Part shown: one piece after another, positions 35,748 through 44,826 of the stretch | Position numbering within the stretch: the first letter of the stretch is position 1 | Layout: the number at the start of each line of letters is the position of its first letter | NCBI RefSeq assembly: GCF_020829645.1 | Contig: NZ_JAIVFS010000001.1 | Location: 119,558 to 183,557 of the forward strand | DNA from: Nostoc mirabile CHAB5784 | Lineage (GTDB): Bacteria; Cyanobacteriota; Cyanobacteriia; Cyanobacteriales; Nostocaceae | DNA: 64,000 bases | Direction: 5' to 3' | Notes under the pieces: model-generated | Database searches by the model: none | What the model was told of the DNA's origin: nothing | The model's input: the letters and a program-made list of their open reading frames with translations, nothing else | Translations under genes and position numbers: made by a program

Positions 35748-35852
35748 GAAGATCCCCCCTACCTCCCGATAAATTGGGGGGCTAATTTCCTCGTTTACCC
35801 CCAATTTATCGGGGGTCACCACAGGCGGGGGGATCTTATCCGAACCGTATTG
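35748..35852. mobile_element. Partial G/C-tract element related to the one at 32293
   Basis: The facing arms GATCCCCCC and GGGGGGATC enclose repeated AATTTATCGGGGG-type tracts. The right end CGAACCGTATTG matches the terminal repeat of the 32293-32654 element; the matching left end is missing. It directly abuts the coding remnant that follows. Confidence 0.55.
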
Positions 35853-35954
35853 GGAGTACTGGCGACATTCACAGTGAATGATACTGGGGACACAGATGAT
35901 GGCGATTGCAATAACGGCATCACGACACTCCGGGAATTTTGCCAGAAATCATAA
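35853..35954 (+). pseudogene. Remnant of a CSLREA-type beta-helix surface protein
   Basis: Open frame reading GVLATFTVNDTGDTDDGDCN then NGITTLREFCQKS to TAA 35954. The pattern TFTVNDTGDTDDGDC followed by TTLRE is the start of CSLREA-domain extracellular proteins that precede parallel beta-helix repeats. The upstream start and signal peptide are cut off by the adjoining element, and the frame stops soon after, so only the conserved motif survives. Confidence 0.6.
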
Positions 35955-36899
35955 TTACGACTCAATTAACACAAGTTTGCGAACCTGAGAATTGTTTCCC
36001 TGAGAGCGGCGTGATGAGGCAGCAGTTAGCAAAAACTTCCAAGACTGAGGAGAAATTATAGACGGATCTATCATTGAAAGAAAACTCTTGATATTTTTTT
36101 GCTTCAGTGCTACTAAAATCCAATGGAGTTTCAGGTAATTTTTTATATCCTGAAAATGAGGAATTTTTGAGCGATGTTGCTCATTTACTAAGGCATAAAT
36201 TTTTTCCTTCATCAAAATATTTGTAGCTAACCGTCGAGACAAAGAAAACTTTTGATTATACGCACCTGGCCAGACAGTGCGGTAAGCAAGACACTGATTA
36301 AGGAAAATAGCATCGCCAAACTGGGCAATCCGAATCCAGGAATCGATATCATCACAGTTAGCATCGAGTGTGGAGTCCCAACCACCTGTTTGTAGAAAAG
36401 CATCACGTCGGGAAGCTACTTGTACAGGCGTGCCAAAGGGTACAAGCTCTAAGAGCATACCGTAGTGAATATCAGCTTGTGGGATATAAAAAGCTAAACC
36501 AGGGCCAACTTGGGGAGTGCGACTGAGTTCAACTTCATGCTCATCCACCTGAGCCGCCACACAAGAGCAGATTACAGCATCAGGACGAAGTGCGATCGCC
36601 TTAGCCATCTCTTCTATGCAGTTAGGCGCTAAATAGTCGTCATCATCTAGAAACTTAATCCAATCGCCGCTAGCTTTGGCAACTCCAGCATTTACCGTTG
36701 CTGCATGGCCAAGGTTCACTTCGTTACGATGGTAAACAACCTTGTCCCCTAAACTTTTAATATAGGTTTGGGTATCGTCAGAAGAACAGTCATCGGCAAC
36801 AACCACCTCACACTCGATTGTTTGGTTACGAGCCGATTCAATTGCTCTTTGCAGCAAATTTAAGCGATTATAGGTACTGATAACGACGCTAAATTTCAT
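35955..36899 (-). CDS. Glycosyltransferase family 2 protein
   Basis: 314-residue GT-A-type glycosyltransferase from ATG 36899, where the conserved strand MKFSVVISTYNRLNLLQRAI begins and GGGGTGAAATTT lies upstream; the longer reading to 36983 is rejected. The nucleotide-sugar motifs are VVVADDCSSDDTQTYI and the metal-binding DWIKFLDDDDYLAP (DDDD at about 92-95). The acceptor is unknown; a role in polysaccharide or glycan synthesis is inferred from the family. A nearby family 4 enzyme may act in the same process. Confidence 0.9.
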   Translation of the reverse strand: MKFSVVISTYNRLNLLQRAIESARNQTIECEVVVADDCSSDDTQTYIKSLGDKVVYHRNEVNLGHAATVNAGVAKASGDWIKFLDDDDYLAPNCIEEMAKAIALRPDAVICSCVAAQVDEHEVELSRTPQVGPGLAFYIPQADIHYGMLLELVPFGTPVQVASRRDAFLQTGGWDSTLDANCDDIDSWIRIAQFGDAIFLNQCLAYRTVWPGAYNQKFSLSRRLATNILMKEKIYALVNEQHRSKIPHFQDIKNYLKLHWILVALKQKNIKSFLSMIDPSIISPQSWKFLLTAASSRRSQGNNSQVRKLVLIES

Positions 36900-37054
36900 A
36901 AATTTCACCCCTGTGTGACAGCATTCTGCAATATAGCTTTGAACTTTAGGCTGTTGTATCAGTAAAATTATCAATCCTAACAAGTAGACTGAAATAGGAT
37001 TATCGATTTATCATTGATGATCGTGAGATTTTTTTTAAGCAGACACCAAAGACT

Positions 37055-37417
37055 ATGAGCGCTCAAGAGATTATCCGCTCGATTGAAGCGGAACAGCTAA
37101 AATCGAATCTGCCCGACATTTATGTGGGCGACACCGTAAAAGTCGGAGTGAAAATCAAGGAAGGCGATAAATACCGCGTACAACCCTACGAGGGAGTAGT
37201 GATTGCCAAGCGCAATGGTGGCATCAACGAAACGATTACAGTCCGTAAGGTTTTTCAAGGTGTGGGCGTTGAGCGGGTGTTTCTGTTGCATTCTCCCCGG
37301 ATTGACAGCATCAAAGTATTACGTCGTGGTAAGGTACGCCGTGCTAAACTGTATTATCTGCGCGATCGCGTAGGTAAGGCAACCCGGATCAAGCAACGGT
37401 TTGACCGCCCTTTGTGA
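37055..37417 (+). CDS. rplS: 50S ribosomal protein L19
   Basis: 120-residue L19, located at the 30S-50S interface. Recognised by [36 protein letters not shown], the near-invariant [14 protein letters not shown] and the C-terminal [19 protein letters not shown]. It is the first gene of a block (trnW-secE-nusG-rplK-rplA) whose order is conserved in cyanobacteria. The start at ATG 37055 gives the normal length. Confidence 0.98.
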   Translation: MSAQEIIRSIEAEQLKSNLPDIYVGDTVKVGVKIKEGDKYRVQPYEGVVIAKRNGGINETITVRKVFQGVGVERVFLLHSPRIDSIKVLRRGKVRRAKLYYLRDRVGKATRIKQRFDRPL

Positions 37418-37563
37418 TTCGTCCTTCAATAGTATGGGAGAAATCTTAAGCGGCATCTGCCGCTAACTTGTTTTATCGACGAAATTGAGGTATGATAAAA
37501 ATCGCGTGTTGCGTTAAACTGAAAATTTAGTTCAGCGCAATAACTGAATGAAAAACAGCTTGT

Positions 37564-37636
37564 GCGCTCTTAGTTCAGTTGGTAGAACGCAGGTCTCCAA
37601 AACCTGATGTCGGGGGTTCAAGTCCTCCAGGGCGCG
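37564..37636 (+). tRNA. trnW: tRNA-Trp (CCA anticodon)
   Basis: 73-nt cloverleaf: acceptor GCGCTCT/AGGGCGC with discriminator G, D arm around TTAGTTCAGTTGGTAGAA, anticodon stem CAGGT/ACCTG with loop containing CCA (CTCCAAA), and T arm GGGGGTTCAAGTCCTCC. The 3' CCA is not encoded. Its place just before secE is the usual cyanobacterial arrangement. Confidence 0.97.
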
Positions 37637-37815
37637 CTCAAGAGCAAAAAACAAAGCCCGAAATAATTACGCAACTGCTATATTAGCAGCTAGCGATAAT
37701 AATTTCGGGTAAACTTATTGTATTTGTAGTTGTTTTGCTTTCAGTAAGTGAAATAGAGTCGAAACTGCAAACCTGGATGACCAAAATTGAGTGACAAACG
37801 GGGGAATTAAGGGTC

Positions 37816-38037
37816 GTGGCCAAAAAAAGTGAAGCAGAATTGCCAGAAACCACAAATGGGTTTAGCTTTAACAACTTCATACAGGGAACCAAAGAAGAAC
37901 TTGAAAAAGTAGTTTGGCCCAGTCGGAAACAGATAGTGAGCGAATCCGCGGCTGTGTTGTTAATGGTGGCACTCTCGGCATCTTTGATATACTTGGTCGA
38001 TGGATTGTTTAGTTGGGCAGCAAAACAGGTGTTCTGA
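37816..38037 (+). CDS. secE: Preprotein translocase subunit SecE
   Basis: 73-residue single-span SecE, which clamps the SecYEG channel. The start is GTG 37816. The conserved cytoplasmic motif EELEKVVWPSRKQIVSESAA is at about 36-55 and is followed by one membrane helix (VLLMVALSASLIYLVDGLF). The stop TGA overlaps the nusG ATG by one base, indicating translational coupling. No anomalies. Confidence 0.97.
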   Translation: MAKKSEAELPETTNGFSFNNFIQGTKEELEKVVWPSRKQIVSESAAVLLMVALSASLIYLVDGLFSWAAKQVF

Positions 38038-38678
38038 TGACTTTTGCAACAGACGAACCTCGCAACTCCACCTTGCAGTCAGAGGAAACAGGAGAAACAG
38101 CAGAAGCAGCGTCAAAAGAAGCACGTTGGTATGCAGTGCAAGTAGCCTCAGGCTGTGAAAAGCGTGTAAAGACTAACTTAGAGCAACGCATTCAAACTTT
38201 TGATGTAGCTGACAAAATTGTCCAAGTAGAAATTCCGCAAACACCGGCGGTGAAAATCCGCAAAGATGGCAGTCGCCAGCATACAGAAGAAAAAGTTTTC
38301 CCTGGCTATGTGCTGGTGCGGATGATGATGGATGATGATACCTGGCAGGTGGTACGAAACACCTCTCATGTAATTAATTTTGTCGGTGCAGAACAAAAGC
38401 GTGGTAGTAGTAAGGGTCGCGGTCATGTGAACCCCATACCACTGAGTTCTTCAGAAGTCGAACGTATATTCAAACAAACCAGCGAACAAGAGCCAGTTCT
38501 CAAAATTGACATGGCTACTGGTGATAAGATAATGGTGCTTTCTGGCCCATTTAAAGATTTTGAAGGCGAGGTGATTGAAGTTTCTCCAGAACGGAGTAAA
38601 CTTAAAGCCTTGCTCTCAATTTTCGGCAGGGATACACCAGTAGAACTGGAATTTAATCAGGTAGAGAAACAGAGTTAA
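38037..38678 (+). CDS. nusG: Transcription elongation/termination factor NusG
   Basis: 213-residue NusG, which binds RNA polymerase and links it to Rho or the ribosome. From ATG 38037, a 30-residue acidic N-terminal extension precedes the NGN domain (RWYAVQVASGCEKRVKTNLE; FPGYVLVRMMMDDDTWQVVR) and the C-terminal KOW domain (DKIMVLSGPFKDFEGEVIEV). The longer frame from 38013 overlaps secE and is rejected. It overlaps secE by one base and is followed by rplK after 6 bp. Confidence 0.98.
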   Translation: MTFATDEPRNSTLQSEETGETAEAASKEARWYAVQVASGCEKRVKTNLEQRIQTFDVADKIVQVEIPQTPAVKIRKDGSRQHTEEKVFPGYVLVRMMMDDDTWQVVRNTSHVINFVGAEQKRGSSKGRGHVNPIPLSSSEVERIFKQTSEQEPVLKIDMATGDKIMVLSGPFKDFEGEVIEVSPERSKLKALLSIFGRDTPVELEFNQVEKQS

Positions 38679-38684
38679 ATACAA

Positions 38685-39110
38685 ATGGCGAAGAAAGTAG
38701 TGGCGGTCATTAAACTGGCCCTGAATGCTGGAAAAGCCAACCCAGCACCGCCAGTGGGGCCCGCCTTGGGTCAACATGGCGTTAACATCATGATGTTCTG
38801 CAAAGAATACAACGCCAAAACAGCAGACCAAGCTGGAATGGTGATACCTGTAGAAATCTCGGTTTTTGAAGACCGGAGTTTTACATTTGTACTCAAAACG
38901 CCACCAGCATCAGTGCTGATTCGGAAGGCGGCGAAAGTTGAAAAAGGCTCTAATGAACCCAACAAAAAGAAGGTTGGGTCAATTAGCAAAGCCCAATTGC
39001 AAGAAATAGCCCAAACGAAACTCCCCGATCTTAATGCCAACGACATAGACGCGGCAATGAAGATTGTGGCAGGAACGGCTAAAAATATGGGTGTAACAAT
39101 CACGGATTAG
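38685..39110 (+). CDS. rplK: 50S ribosomal protein L11
   Basis: 141-residue L11, part of the GTPase-associated centre. Signature stretches are the N-terminal [20 protein letters not shown] and the rRNA-binding C-terminal domain with [13 protein letters not shown] sequence ([20 protein letters not shown]) and [10 protein letters not shown]. It lies 6 bp after nusG. A heptamer-type repeat region follows before rplA. Confidence 0.98.
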   Translation: MAKKVVAVIKLALNAGKANPAPPVGPALGQHGVNIMMFCKEYNAKTADQAGMVIPVEISVFEDRSFTFVLKTPPASVLIRKAAKVEKGSNEPNKKKVGSISKAQLQEIAQTKLPDLNANDIDAAMKIVAGTAKNMGVTITD

Positions 39111-39185
39111 TCATTGGTCATTGGTCATTAGTCATTAGTAAAAAACTAGCGACAAAAGACAAAGGACAAAGGACAAAGGACAAGT
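39111..39185 (+). repeat. Two heptamer arrays between rplK and rplA
   Basis: GTCATTGGTCATTGGTCATT-type heptamers (39112-39138) are followed by GGACAAA-type heptamers (about 39152-39183). Insertion of such arrays between two co-transcribed ribosomal protein genes implies they are tolerated inside an mRNA. Confidence 0.85.
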
Positions 39186-39240
39186 AACCAAAAATTATCG
39201 GGGGAGAGGCGAGGCTTCGGAATTACCCCAGGAGAACAAA

Positions 39241-39954
39241 ATGCCAAAAGTATCGCGTCGTTTGCAAGGACTGCAAGCAAAAGTAGAAGACAAGGACTAT
39301 CACCCTTTAGAGGCTTTAGCCCTTCTCAAAGATACAGCAACAGCTAAATTTACCGAAGCTGCGGAAGCGCACATCCGGCTGGGAATTGACCCTAAGTATA
39401 CAGACCAACAGTTGCGGACAACGGTAGCACTGCCCAAAGGTACAGGACAAATCGTCCGGGTGGCGGTGATTGCCAGAGGCGAAAAGGTAAACGAAGCAAG
39501 CAACGCTGGTGCTGATATAGTCGGTTCAGAAGAACTGATTGACGAAATCCAAAAAGGTAGAATGGATTTTGACAAGCTGATTGCCACACCCGATGTGATG
39601 CCACAGGTGGCAAAGTTGGGTAAATTGCTTGGGCCGCGTGGTTTGATGCCATCGCCCAAAGGTGGAACCGTAACATTTGATTTAGGAAGTGCGATCGCAG
39701 AATTCAAAGCTGGTAAATTAGAATTCCGAGCTGACCGAACTGGTATTGTCCATGTTATGTTTGGTAAGGCAACATTCTCGCCGGAAGATTTGTTAGTCAA
39801 CCTGAAGGCATTGCAGGAGACGATTGACCGTAACCGTCCTTCAGGAGCTAAAGGTCGTTATTGGCGCACATTTTATGTGTCAGCCACAATGGGGCCATCG
39901 ATTAAAATTGATGTCACCGCCCTACGAGATTTGAAACTGAGCGAAGCAGCGTAA
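39241..39954 (+). CDS. rplA: 50S ribosomal protein L1
   Basis: 237-residue L1 of the mobile stalk near the E site. Characteristic parts are [40 protein letters not shown] and the C-terminal [18 protein letters not shown] strong ribosome site (CAGGAG) precedes the ATG at 39241. L1 often represses its own operon; no leader mimic is identified here. The gene ends at an inverted G/C repeat pair and then the L10 leader. Confidence 0.98.
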   Translation: MPKVSRRLQGLQAKVEDKDYHPLEALALLKDTATAKFTEAAEAHIRLGIDPKYTDQQLRTTVALPKGTGQIVRVAVIARGEKVNEASNAGADIVGSEELIDEIQKGRMDFDKLIATPDVMPQVAKLGKLLGPRGLMPSPKGGTVTFDLGSAIAEFKAGKLEFRADRTGIVHVMFGKATFSPEDLLVNLKALQETIDRNRPSGAKGRYWRTFYVSATMGPSIKIDVTALRDLKLSEAA

Positions 39955-39956
39955 AA

Positions 39957-40019
39957 GGGAGTAGGGAGTAGGGAATAAAATAATTTGCCCACTCACTATT
40001 CCCCACTCCCCACTCCCCC
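39957..40019. repeat. Inverted GGGAGTA / CTCCCCA arms after rplA
   Basis: GGGAGTAGGGAGTAGGG (39957-39974) faces CCCCACTCCCCACTCCCC (39999-40019) with a 24-base spacer. The arms can form a stem of about 16 bp directly after the rplA stop and before the L10 leader. Confidence 0.75.
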
Positions 40020-40027
40020 TGAGCAAT

Positions 40028-40180
40028 TAAATAGGCAAAGCCGGAGACAGCAGGTGCTAAAAGCTTAAATATCCTGCCGAGGTTAAAACTCTAATAGTCA
40101 GAATTACCACCCATAAAGGTGTGATAACTATGGCGTTAAGAGTCTTAATACTCGACCCCGGCTAGATTAGCTGGGGTTTG
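40028..40180 (+). ncRNA. Ribosomal L10 leader (autoregulatory mRNA element) with attenuator hairpin
   Basis: The region ahead of rplJ has the hallmarks of the L10 leader: GGAGACAGCAGGTGCTAAAA near its start, conserved TCCTGCCGAGG, and a terminal hairpin CCCCGGCT-AGATT-AGCTGGGG (about 40157-40177) followed by TTTGTTGTTT. L10 or the L10-L7/L12 complex binds such leaders to repress its own synthesis. Identified by eye from the conserved pattern; edges are approximate. Confidence 0.8.
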
Positions 40181-40254
40181 TTGTTTGGGTTCAGGTTTAG
40201 AAAAAACGTACAAGTAGGGCACTTCACCGATTATTTTAAGGAGGTGAGATTGGA

Positions 40255-40869
40255 ATGGGTAGAACACTAGAAAATAAAAAAGAGATAGTAGCTGACCTCA
40301 AAGAAACTTTGAGTCAGTCAACTCTGGCACTGGTAATAGAGTATCAGGGACTAACTGTTGCTGAAATTAGCGATTTACGGCGGCGTCTGCGTCCCAGTGG
40401 TACTGTTTGTAAGGTGACGAAGAACACCCTAATGGGCATTGCCATTAAAGATGATGAAAAATGGCAGCCTATGTCGGAATTGCTCAACGGTTCTTCCGCC
40501 TTTTTGCTGGTAAAAGAAGATTTTTCATCGGCAATTAAGGCATACCAAGAATTCCAAAAAGTCACCAAGAAAACAGAACTTCGTGGTGGTGTACTGGAAG
40601 GTCGCCTACTCAAAGAACCTGATGTCAAGGTATTAGGAGACTTGCCATCTAAGGAACAACTCATCGCCCAAATTGCTGGGGCTATCAACGCCTTGGCTAC
40701 CAAGATTGCTGTGGGTATCAACGAAGTTCCTGGTTCACTGGCTCGTGCTTTGCAGGCTGTGGCTGACCAAGAGCAAAGTGGTGGTAGCACCGAAACTGCT
40801 GCTGTCCAAGATAGCAGCGCCGAGACAGCTACTGAAGGCGATAGCAGCACAGAAACTGCTGCTGAATAG
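40255..40869 (+). CDS. rplJ: 50S ribosomal protein L10
   Basis: 204-residue L10, base of the L7/L12 stalk. The N-terminal rRNA-binding part contains [20 protein letters not shown] and [13 protein letters not shown]. The C-terminal 30 residues are an extended Ser/Thr/Glu/Ala tail ([18 protein letters not shown]) that is unusually repetitive. The ribosome site GGAGGTGA is close to consensus. Expression should be controlled by the leader just upstream. rplL follows after 131 bp that contain a heptamer array. Confidence 0.98.
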   Translation: MGRTLENKKEIVADLKETLSQSTLALVIEYQGLTVAEISDLRRRLRPSGTVCKVTKNTLMGIAIKDDEKWQPMSELLNGSSAFLLVKEDFSSAIKAYQEFQKVTKKTELRGGVLEGRLLKEPDVKVLGDLPSKEQLIAQIAGAINALATKIAVGINEVPGSLARALQAVADQEQSGGSTETAAVQDSSAETATEGDSSTETAAE

Positions 40870-40896
40870 GCTTCATGGTTCATCAGTCAAGAGGAG

Positions 40897-40975
40897 GCAG
40901 TGCGGTCTTGGGGTCTCCCCAAGTGGAGCAACTGCCGTTCAAAAGCTAATGACCAATGACTAATGACTAATAAAT
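40897..40975 (+). repeat. Repeat fragments between rplJ and rplL
   Basis: A GCGGTCTTGGGGTCTCCCCA segment (about 40901-40935), a type of dispersed sequence, and an AATGACCAATGACTAATGAC heptamer array (about 40949-40972) lie between the two genes. Confidence 0.7.
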
Positions 40976-41000
40976 AATCAAAATTACAGGAGTTATATCA

Positions 41001-41390
41001 ATGTCTGCTACAACCGATCAAATTTTAGAACAACTGAAAACCCTTTCTTTGCTGGAAGCTTCTGAGTTAGTCAAGCAAATTGAAGAAGCTTTTGGCGTGA
41101 GTGCTGCTGCACCCGTTGGCGTAGCGTTCGCAGGCCCTGGTGCTGCTGCTGCTCCTGCTGAAGAAGCTGTTGAGCAAACCGAGTTTGAAGTGATTCTCGA
41201 ATCAGTACCAGCTGATAAGAAGATTGCCGTGCTGAAGATTGTCCGGGAATTGACCGGTTTGGGTCTCAAAGAAGCAAAAGACTTGGTAGAAGCTGCGCCT
41301 AAGGCAGTTAAAGAAGGTATTGCTAAGGATGCTGCTGAAGATGCTAAGAAGCGCATCGAAGAAGCTGGCGGTAAGGTGACTGTTAAGTAG
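41001..41390 (+). CDS. rplL: 50S ribosomal protein L7/L12
   Basis: 129-residue stalk protein that recruits translation factors. The N-terminal dimerisation part ([20 protein letters not shown]), the Ala/Gly/Pro hinge (about 38-55) and the C-terminal domain ([20 protein letters not shown]) are all normal. Preceded by CAGGAG and followed 28 bp later by a strong terminator closing the ribosomal block. Confidence 0.98.
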   Translation: MSATTDQILEQLKTLSLLEASELVKQIEEAFGVSAAAPVGVAFAGPGAAAAPAEEAVEQTEFEVILESVPADKKIAVLKIVRELTGLGLKEAKDLVEAAPKAVKEGIAKDAAEDAKKRIEEAGGKVTVK

Positions 41391-41417
41391 TCACAATTCT
41401 ATTACCAGTTTTTTATT

Positions 41418-41446
41418 AAGGAGTCTGAGTCAGGCTCCTTTTTTTT
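41418..41446 (+). terminator. Rho-independent terminator of the ribosomal protein block
   Basis: AAGGAGTCTG-AGT-CAGGCTCCTT: a 10-bp stem with one G-T pair and a 3-base loop, followed by a run of eight T. It lies 28 bases after the rplL stop. Confidence 0.93.
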
Positions 41447-41534
41447 GGATTTTTCTTCAAGTATATAAGGGGATAGTTATCTAGTTTTAAGTTAACTATC
41501 TAACTGGTGTGCTTAATTGTAGAGACCTGTTCAA

Positions 41535-43877
41535 TTAAGCTGCCATGTCCTGTGAATACAAATACTGCTGAAACCCGATAAATACTTCACTGATATTCGC
41601 AACGCTCCCTAGTTCTTCAACAGCATCACGAACAGCATGATATTTTAACTCTAACAGTTGAGGTAATTTAGATCGATCAAGTTCCCCCACCCCTGCTTTG
41701 ATGTATTGCTCTAGTACAAAGTCGAGAAATTCTTGCTGTTTGCCGATATAGCGCGAGAAGATTAAGGACTTGTGAGCAAGGACGCGCTCTCGGCGGCTCA
41801 TAGGTGGAGAGGCATAGGCAATATAAGCCAGCACATCATATAAATCGCTTTTCTCGGCATCGATCAGGCGACTAATCTCCGTGAGTTGTTCCTCCCCGTA
41901 GCCCTTCTCTGCGAGTCCTTCTAATAAGGCTTTGCGGGTGTCGGGGCGGCTCCATATTGCTCGTAGCTCGTCTTCATCTTTGAATAGTTCAGGAATTTCA
42001 CCAAAGAGACGTTCCACAAATTCTGCGGCGCTCATGGGTTTACCGTCTGGACTCCAGAAGCTAGTAGACATCTGGTGCTGGAAGGTGCGTTCTTTGCCAT
42101 CAGCGAGTTTGATTTTGATAGTTTTGGGGCGGGGAACTTCTGTACTTTCGTTTCTATTTTTGCCTCTATCTGTTGTGGAGACATTGTATTTATCTGATTC
42201 CTCCCCGCCTCTGGAAATTTTGACGAGAACAGGTTCTTGGGGTTCGCCGTCCCATTCAGGATCGTTGAAATGTTCGTAAGCTTTAACGAAATCGTAGATG
42301 GTGAAGTAGTCCTTCCCGTCAAATACTCGCGTACCGCGACCGATGATTTGTTTAAATTCGATCATGGAATTGATGGGGCGCATCAATACGATATTACGAA
42401 CGTTTCGGGCATTAACACCAGTGGAAAGTTTTTGGGAAGTGGTGAGAATGGTGGGGATAGTTTTCTCGTTGTCTTGGAAGGTGCTGAGGTGCTGTTCGCC
42501 GAGTTTCCCATCGTTGGCCGTAACGCGGACACAGTAATTTGGGTCGGAGTTAATCTTCATTTGGTTGATCAGGTTGCGGACGGCGAGAGCATGATCTTGG
42601 TTGGCGCAAAAAACTAAAGTCTTTTGGTTCTGGTCGATCGCCTCCATGAATAGTTGGACTCGATAGCGTTCGCGTTCTTCGATTTCAATGATGCGATTAA
42701 AGTTGGTTTCGGTGTAGGTTTTGGTTGAGTCTATCTCGCCTTGAATAAGGTCATCTTCGCTGCTGTAGATATATTTATCGAGGGTGGTTTCGATTTGCTT
42801 AACTTTGAAGGGTGAGAGAAATCCATCGTTGATGCCGTCTTTCAGGGCATAGGTATAGACAGGATCTCCGAAGTAAGCGTAGGTGTCGGCATTGTTTTCA
42901 CGTTTTGGTGTGGCGGTGAGTCCGAGTTGGACTGCTGGTGAAAAATATTCGAGGATGCCGCGCCATGTGCTTTCGTTATTGGCTCCGCCGCGATGACATT
43001 CATCGATGATGATGAAGTCGAAAAAGTCGGGGGGATAGTCGCTGAATTTTGGGGTGGAGTTGCCTTCTTCGTCTTGTCCAGTCATGAAGGTTTGGAAAAT
43101 GGTGAAGAAGACGCTGCCATTTTTGGGGACTCTGCCCCGTTTTTTGATGGCTTCGGGGTCGATGCGAACTAGGGCATCATCGGGAAATGCCGAAAAGTCG
43201 TTATAAGCTTGGTTGGCGAGAATGTTGCGATCGGCGAGAAACAGAATGCGAGGGCGGCGGGTTGGCTTTTGGCTTAGGTTCCATCGGCTTTGGAAGAGTT
43301 TCCATGCGAGTTGGAAGGCGATGAAGGTTTTACCTGTGCCTGTTGCCATCGTTAGCAAGATGCGATTTTTTCCTTGAGCGATCGCTTCTAAAACGTGCTT
43401 AATGGCGTTGTGTTGATAATACCGAGCTTCTTTTGTGCCGCTCATATCTTCAAAGGGAACGGCGGCAAAGCGATCGCGCCATTCGTTCGCTTCGCTAAAG
43501 ATAACATCCCACAGTTCGTCGGGGGTAGGATATTGGTTGACGTAGCCTTCTGCACCTGTGTACATATCTACTTGATAAAGTCCGATGCCATTTGTGGAGT
43601 AAGCGAACCGCGTCTGCAATTTTTCGGCGTATTTTTTGGCTTGTCCTAAGCCTTCGGTATCGGGCAATCCGCGTTTTTTGGCTTCGATGACCGCAAGTTT
43701 TTCACCGCGATAGACGAGAACATAATCGGCGATGTCTGATTGGGCACGTTTACCATTGCCAATCAAGCGACCAGGGGCGATAACTTCGCGGCGGATGCGA
43801 CTGCCTTCAGTGATGCCCCAGCCTGCGTCTTTGAGTGCGGGGTCGATTAGTTCAGCGCGAGTTTCGGCTTCGTTCAT
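41535..43877 (-). CDS. hsdR: Type I restriction enzyme subunit R (HsdR)
   Basis: 780-residue motor/nuclease subunit. The N-terminal PD-(D/E)XK nuclease core is AQSDIADYVLVYRGEKLAVI followed by EAK (E65-K67). SF2 helicase motifs follow: Walker A MATGTGKTF (177-185), motif II IIDECHRGG and motif III TATPKRENNAD; motif VI is IGRGTRVFDG. The C-terminal part probably contacts the methylase. Length fits the EcoAI-like class. The start is ATG 43877. hsdS and hsdM lie upstream on the same strand but with toxin-antitoxin genes between all three. No frame damage, so restriction is probably active. Confidence 0.95.
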   Translation of the reverse strand: MNEAETRAELIDPALKDAGWGITEGSRIRREVIAPGRLIGNGKRAQSDIADYVLVYRGEKLAVIEAKKRGLPDTEGLGQAKKYAEKLQTRFAYSTNGIGLYQVDMYTGAEGYVNQYPTPDELWDVIFSEANEWRDRFAAVPFEDMSGTKEARYYQHNAIKHVLEAIAQGKNRILLTMATGTGKTFIAFQLAWKLFQSRWNLSQKPTRRPRILFLADRNILANQAYNDFSAFPDDALVRIDPEAIKKRGRVPKNGSVFFTIFQTFMTGQDEEGNSTPKFSDYPPDFFDFIIIDECHRGGANNESTWRGILEYFSPAVQLGLTATPKRENNADTYAYFGDPVYTYALKDGINDGFLSPFKVKQIETTLDKYIYSSEDDLIQGEIDSTKTYTETNFNRIIEIEERERYRVQLFMEAIDQNQKTLVFCANQDHALAVRNLINQMKINSDPNYCVRVTANDGKLGEQHLSTFQDNEKTIPTILTTSQKLSTGVNARNVRNIVLMRPINSMIEFKQIIGRGTRVFDGKDYFTIYDFVKAYEHFNDPEWDGEPQEPVLVKISRGGEESDKYNVSTTDRGKNRNESTEVPRPKTIKIKLADGKERTFQHQMSTSFWSPDGKPMSAAEFVERLFGEIPELFKDEDELRAIWSRPDTRKALLEGLAEKGYGEEQLTEISRLIDAEKSDLYDVLAYIAYASPPMSRRERVLAHKSLIFSRYIGKQQEFLDFVLEQYIKAGVGELDRSKLPQLLELKYHAVRDAVEELGSVANISEVFIGFQQYLYSQDMAA

Positions 43878-44140
43878 TATGGCTCGTCTTTGGAATATGG
43901 CAGTCGGCAGCGGGCAGTGGCGATCGCTTCTTGCAGTTTAGCCTGTAACAACTATTTGGGTGGTAATACGGTCAGGTATTCAGCAATAAAGATACCACTT
44001 TTATAATAATACTCGTTAAAAACGCTTAAAGATATACCCGACTCAGAAGGATACATCTGTACTAAAGGTGCAGGGTGAAAGCGGGAAAAAGCCTTTAGTC
44101 TTAAGTCGTGTCAATTTGTGATCGAGGGAAGCATATCCCT

Positions 44141-44521
44141 TCATGCATCTGAATTATCGGCTATTTGAATTTCTTGCTCGTATTGCGCGATCGCGGATTC
44201 AATTGTTTCATTACTAACATCTGAAATATCGGATTTGGAATAAATTGTAGTGAGTATAATTCCTTCATCAGTTTTCAGATAATAAATGACTCGATAGCCT
44301 CCACTTTTTCCTTTTTGGATGTTGCTATTTTTGAGACGAACTTTGAAAACCTGATATTTAACTCCAGCAATTCTATCGCCAAGGATTTCACCTGCTTGAA
44401 GTTGCTCGATTAAGGGTTGGAGATCGGTACGAATTGAACGATAGCGTTTGGCAAGTTCTCGAAGATCCCTTTTGAAACGAGGTGTAAGAGCGATCTGGAT
44501 TGGCGATGGTTCACTCTGCAT
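44141..44521 (-). CDS. RelE/ParE-superfamily toxin-like protein
   Basis: 126-residue protein with the RelE-type pattern: LTPRFKRDLRELAKRYRSIR in the helical N-terminal part, then VFKVRLKNSNIQKGKSGGYR, VIYYLKTDEGIILTTIYSKS and an acidic C-terminus. Related proteins are ribonuclease toxins. It overlaps the preceding antitoxin-like gene by 11 bases, the typical arrangement for a co-translated pair. The pair lies between hsdS and hsdR. Confidence 0.8.
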   Translation of the reverse strand: MQSEPSPIQIALTPRFKRDLRELAKRYRSIRTDLQPLIEQLQAGEILGDRIAGVKYQVFKVRLKNSNIQKGKSGGYRVIYYLKTDEGIILTTIYSKSDISDVSNETIESAIAQYEQEIQIADNSDA

Positions 44522-44756
44522 CGATGCCTGACCACATTTCTGAGAGGGGAATAGTTTGTCCAGTTAAAGCTTCGTGTAAACCTTGGCGAATGCCTTCTAT
44601 AACAACTTCTGTAGGTGTTTCATCTGGATCGGTTTCGTCATCTTCGGAAAGTAAGACGATAACGCGAACGCGCTGTGGTTTGATGAATCCCAGCGATTTA
44701 TCGAGCGTAAGTTGTCCACTCTCATTAATTGTCGCTGTGGTTTCAATTGCTTTCAT
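44511..44756 (-). CDS. Antitoxin-like partner of the RelE-type gene
   Basis: 81 residues from ATG 44756 (MKAIETTATINESGQLTLDK); the reading from 44789 adds eleven residues without support. The N-terminal strand pattern (TATINESGQLTLDKSLGF) resembles AbrB/Phd-like small antitoxins, and the C-terminus is acidic (SEDDETDPDETPTEVVIEGI). It precedes and overlaps the toxin gene. Neutralisation and autoregulation are inferred from context. Confidence 0.65.
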   Translation of the reverse strand: MKAIETTATINESGQLTLDKSLGFIKPQRVRVIVLLSEDDETDPDETPTEVVIEGIRQGLHEALTGQTIPLSEMWSGIDAE

Positions 44757-44826
44757 AGATGGTGATAGTGTTGTTAAATATCGAGTCAATTCAACCTACT
44801 TCTAGTCTAGTGCAGCTATCCCGGCT

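Larger units (their letters stand above)
35262..35954. other. Gene-poor region with palindrome cluster, partial element and gene remnant
   Basis: 693 bp. It contains four consecutive palindromes (35366-35476), a G/C-tract element with one recognisable end (about 35748-35852) and a coding remnant (35853-35954). Elsewhere it is AT-rich and featureless. Confidence 0.7.

Noticed and set aside
39300..39800. 166-codon frame antisense to rplA
   Set aside because: Long antisense frames over highly expressed genes are common and this one has no features; rplA itself is certain.
41535..43877. HsdR considered as a novel helicase-nuclease defence protein
   Set aside because: Domain order, length and the neighbouring hsdM and hsdS make it a standard type I restriction subunit.
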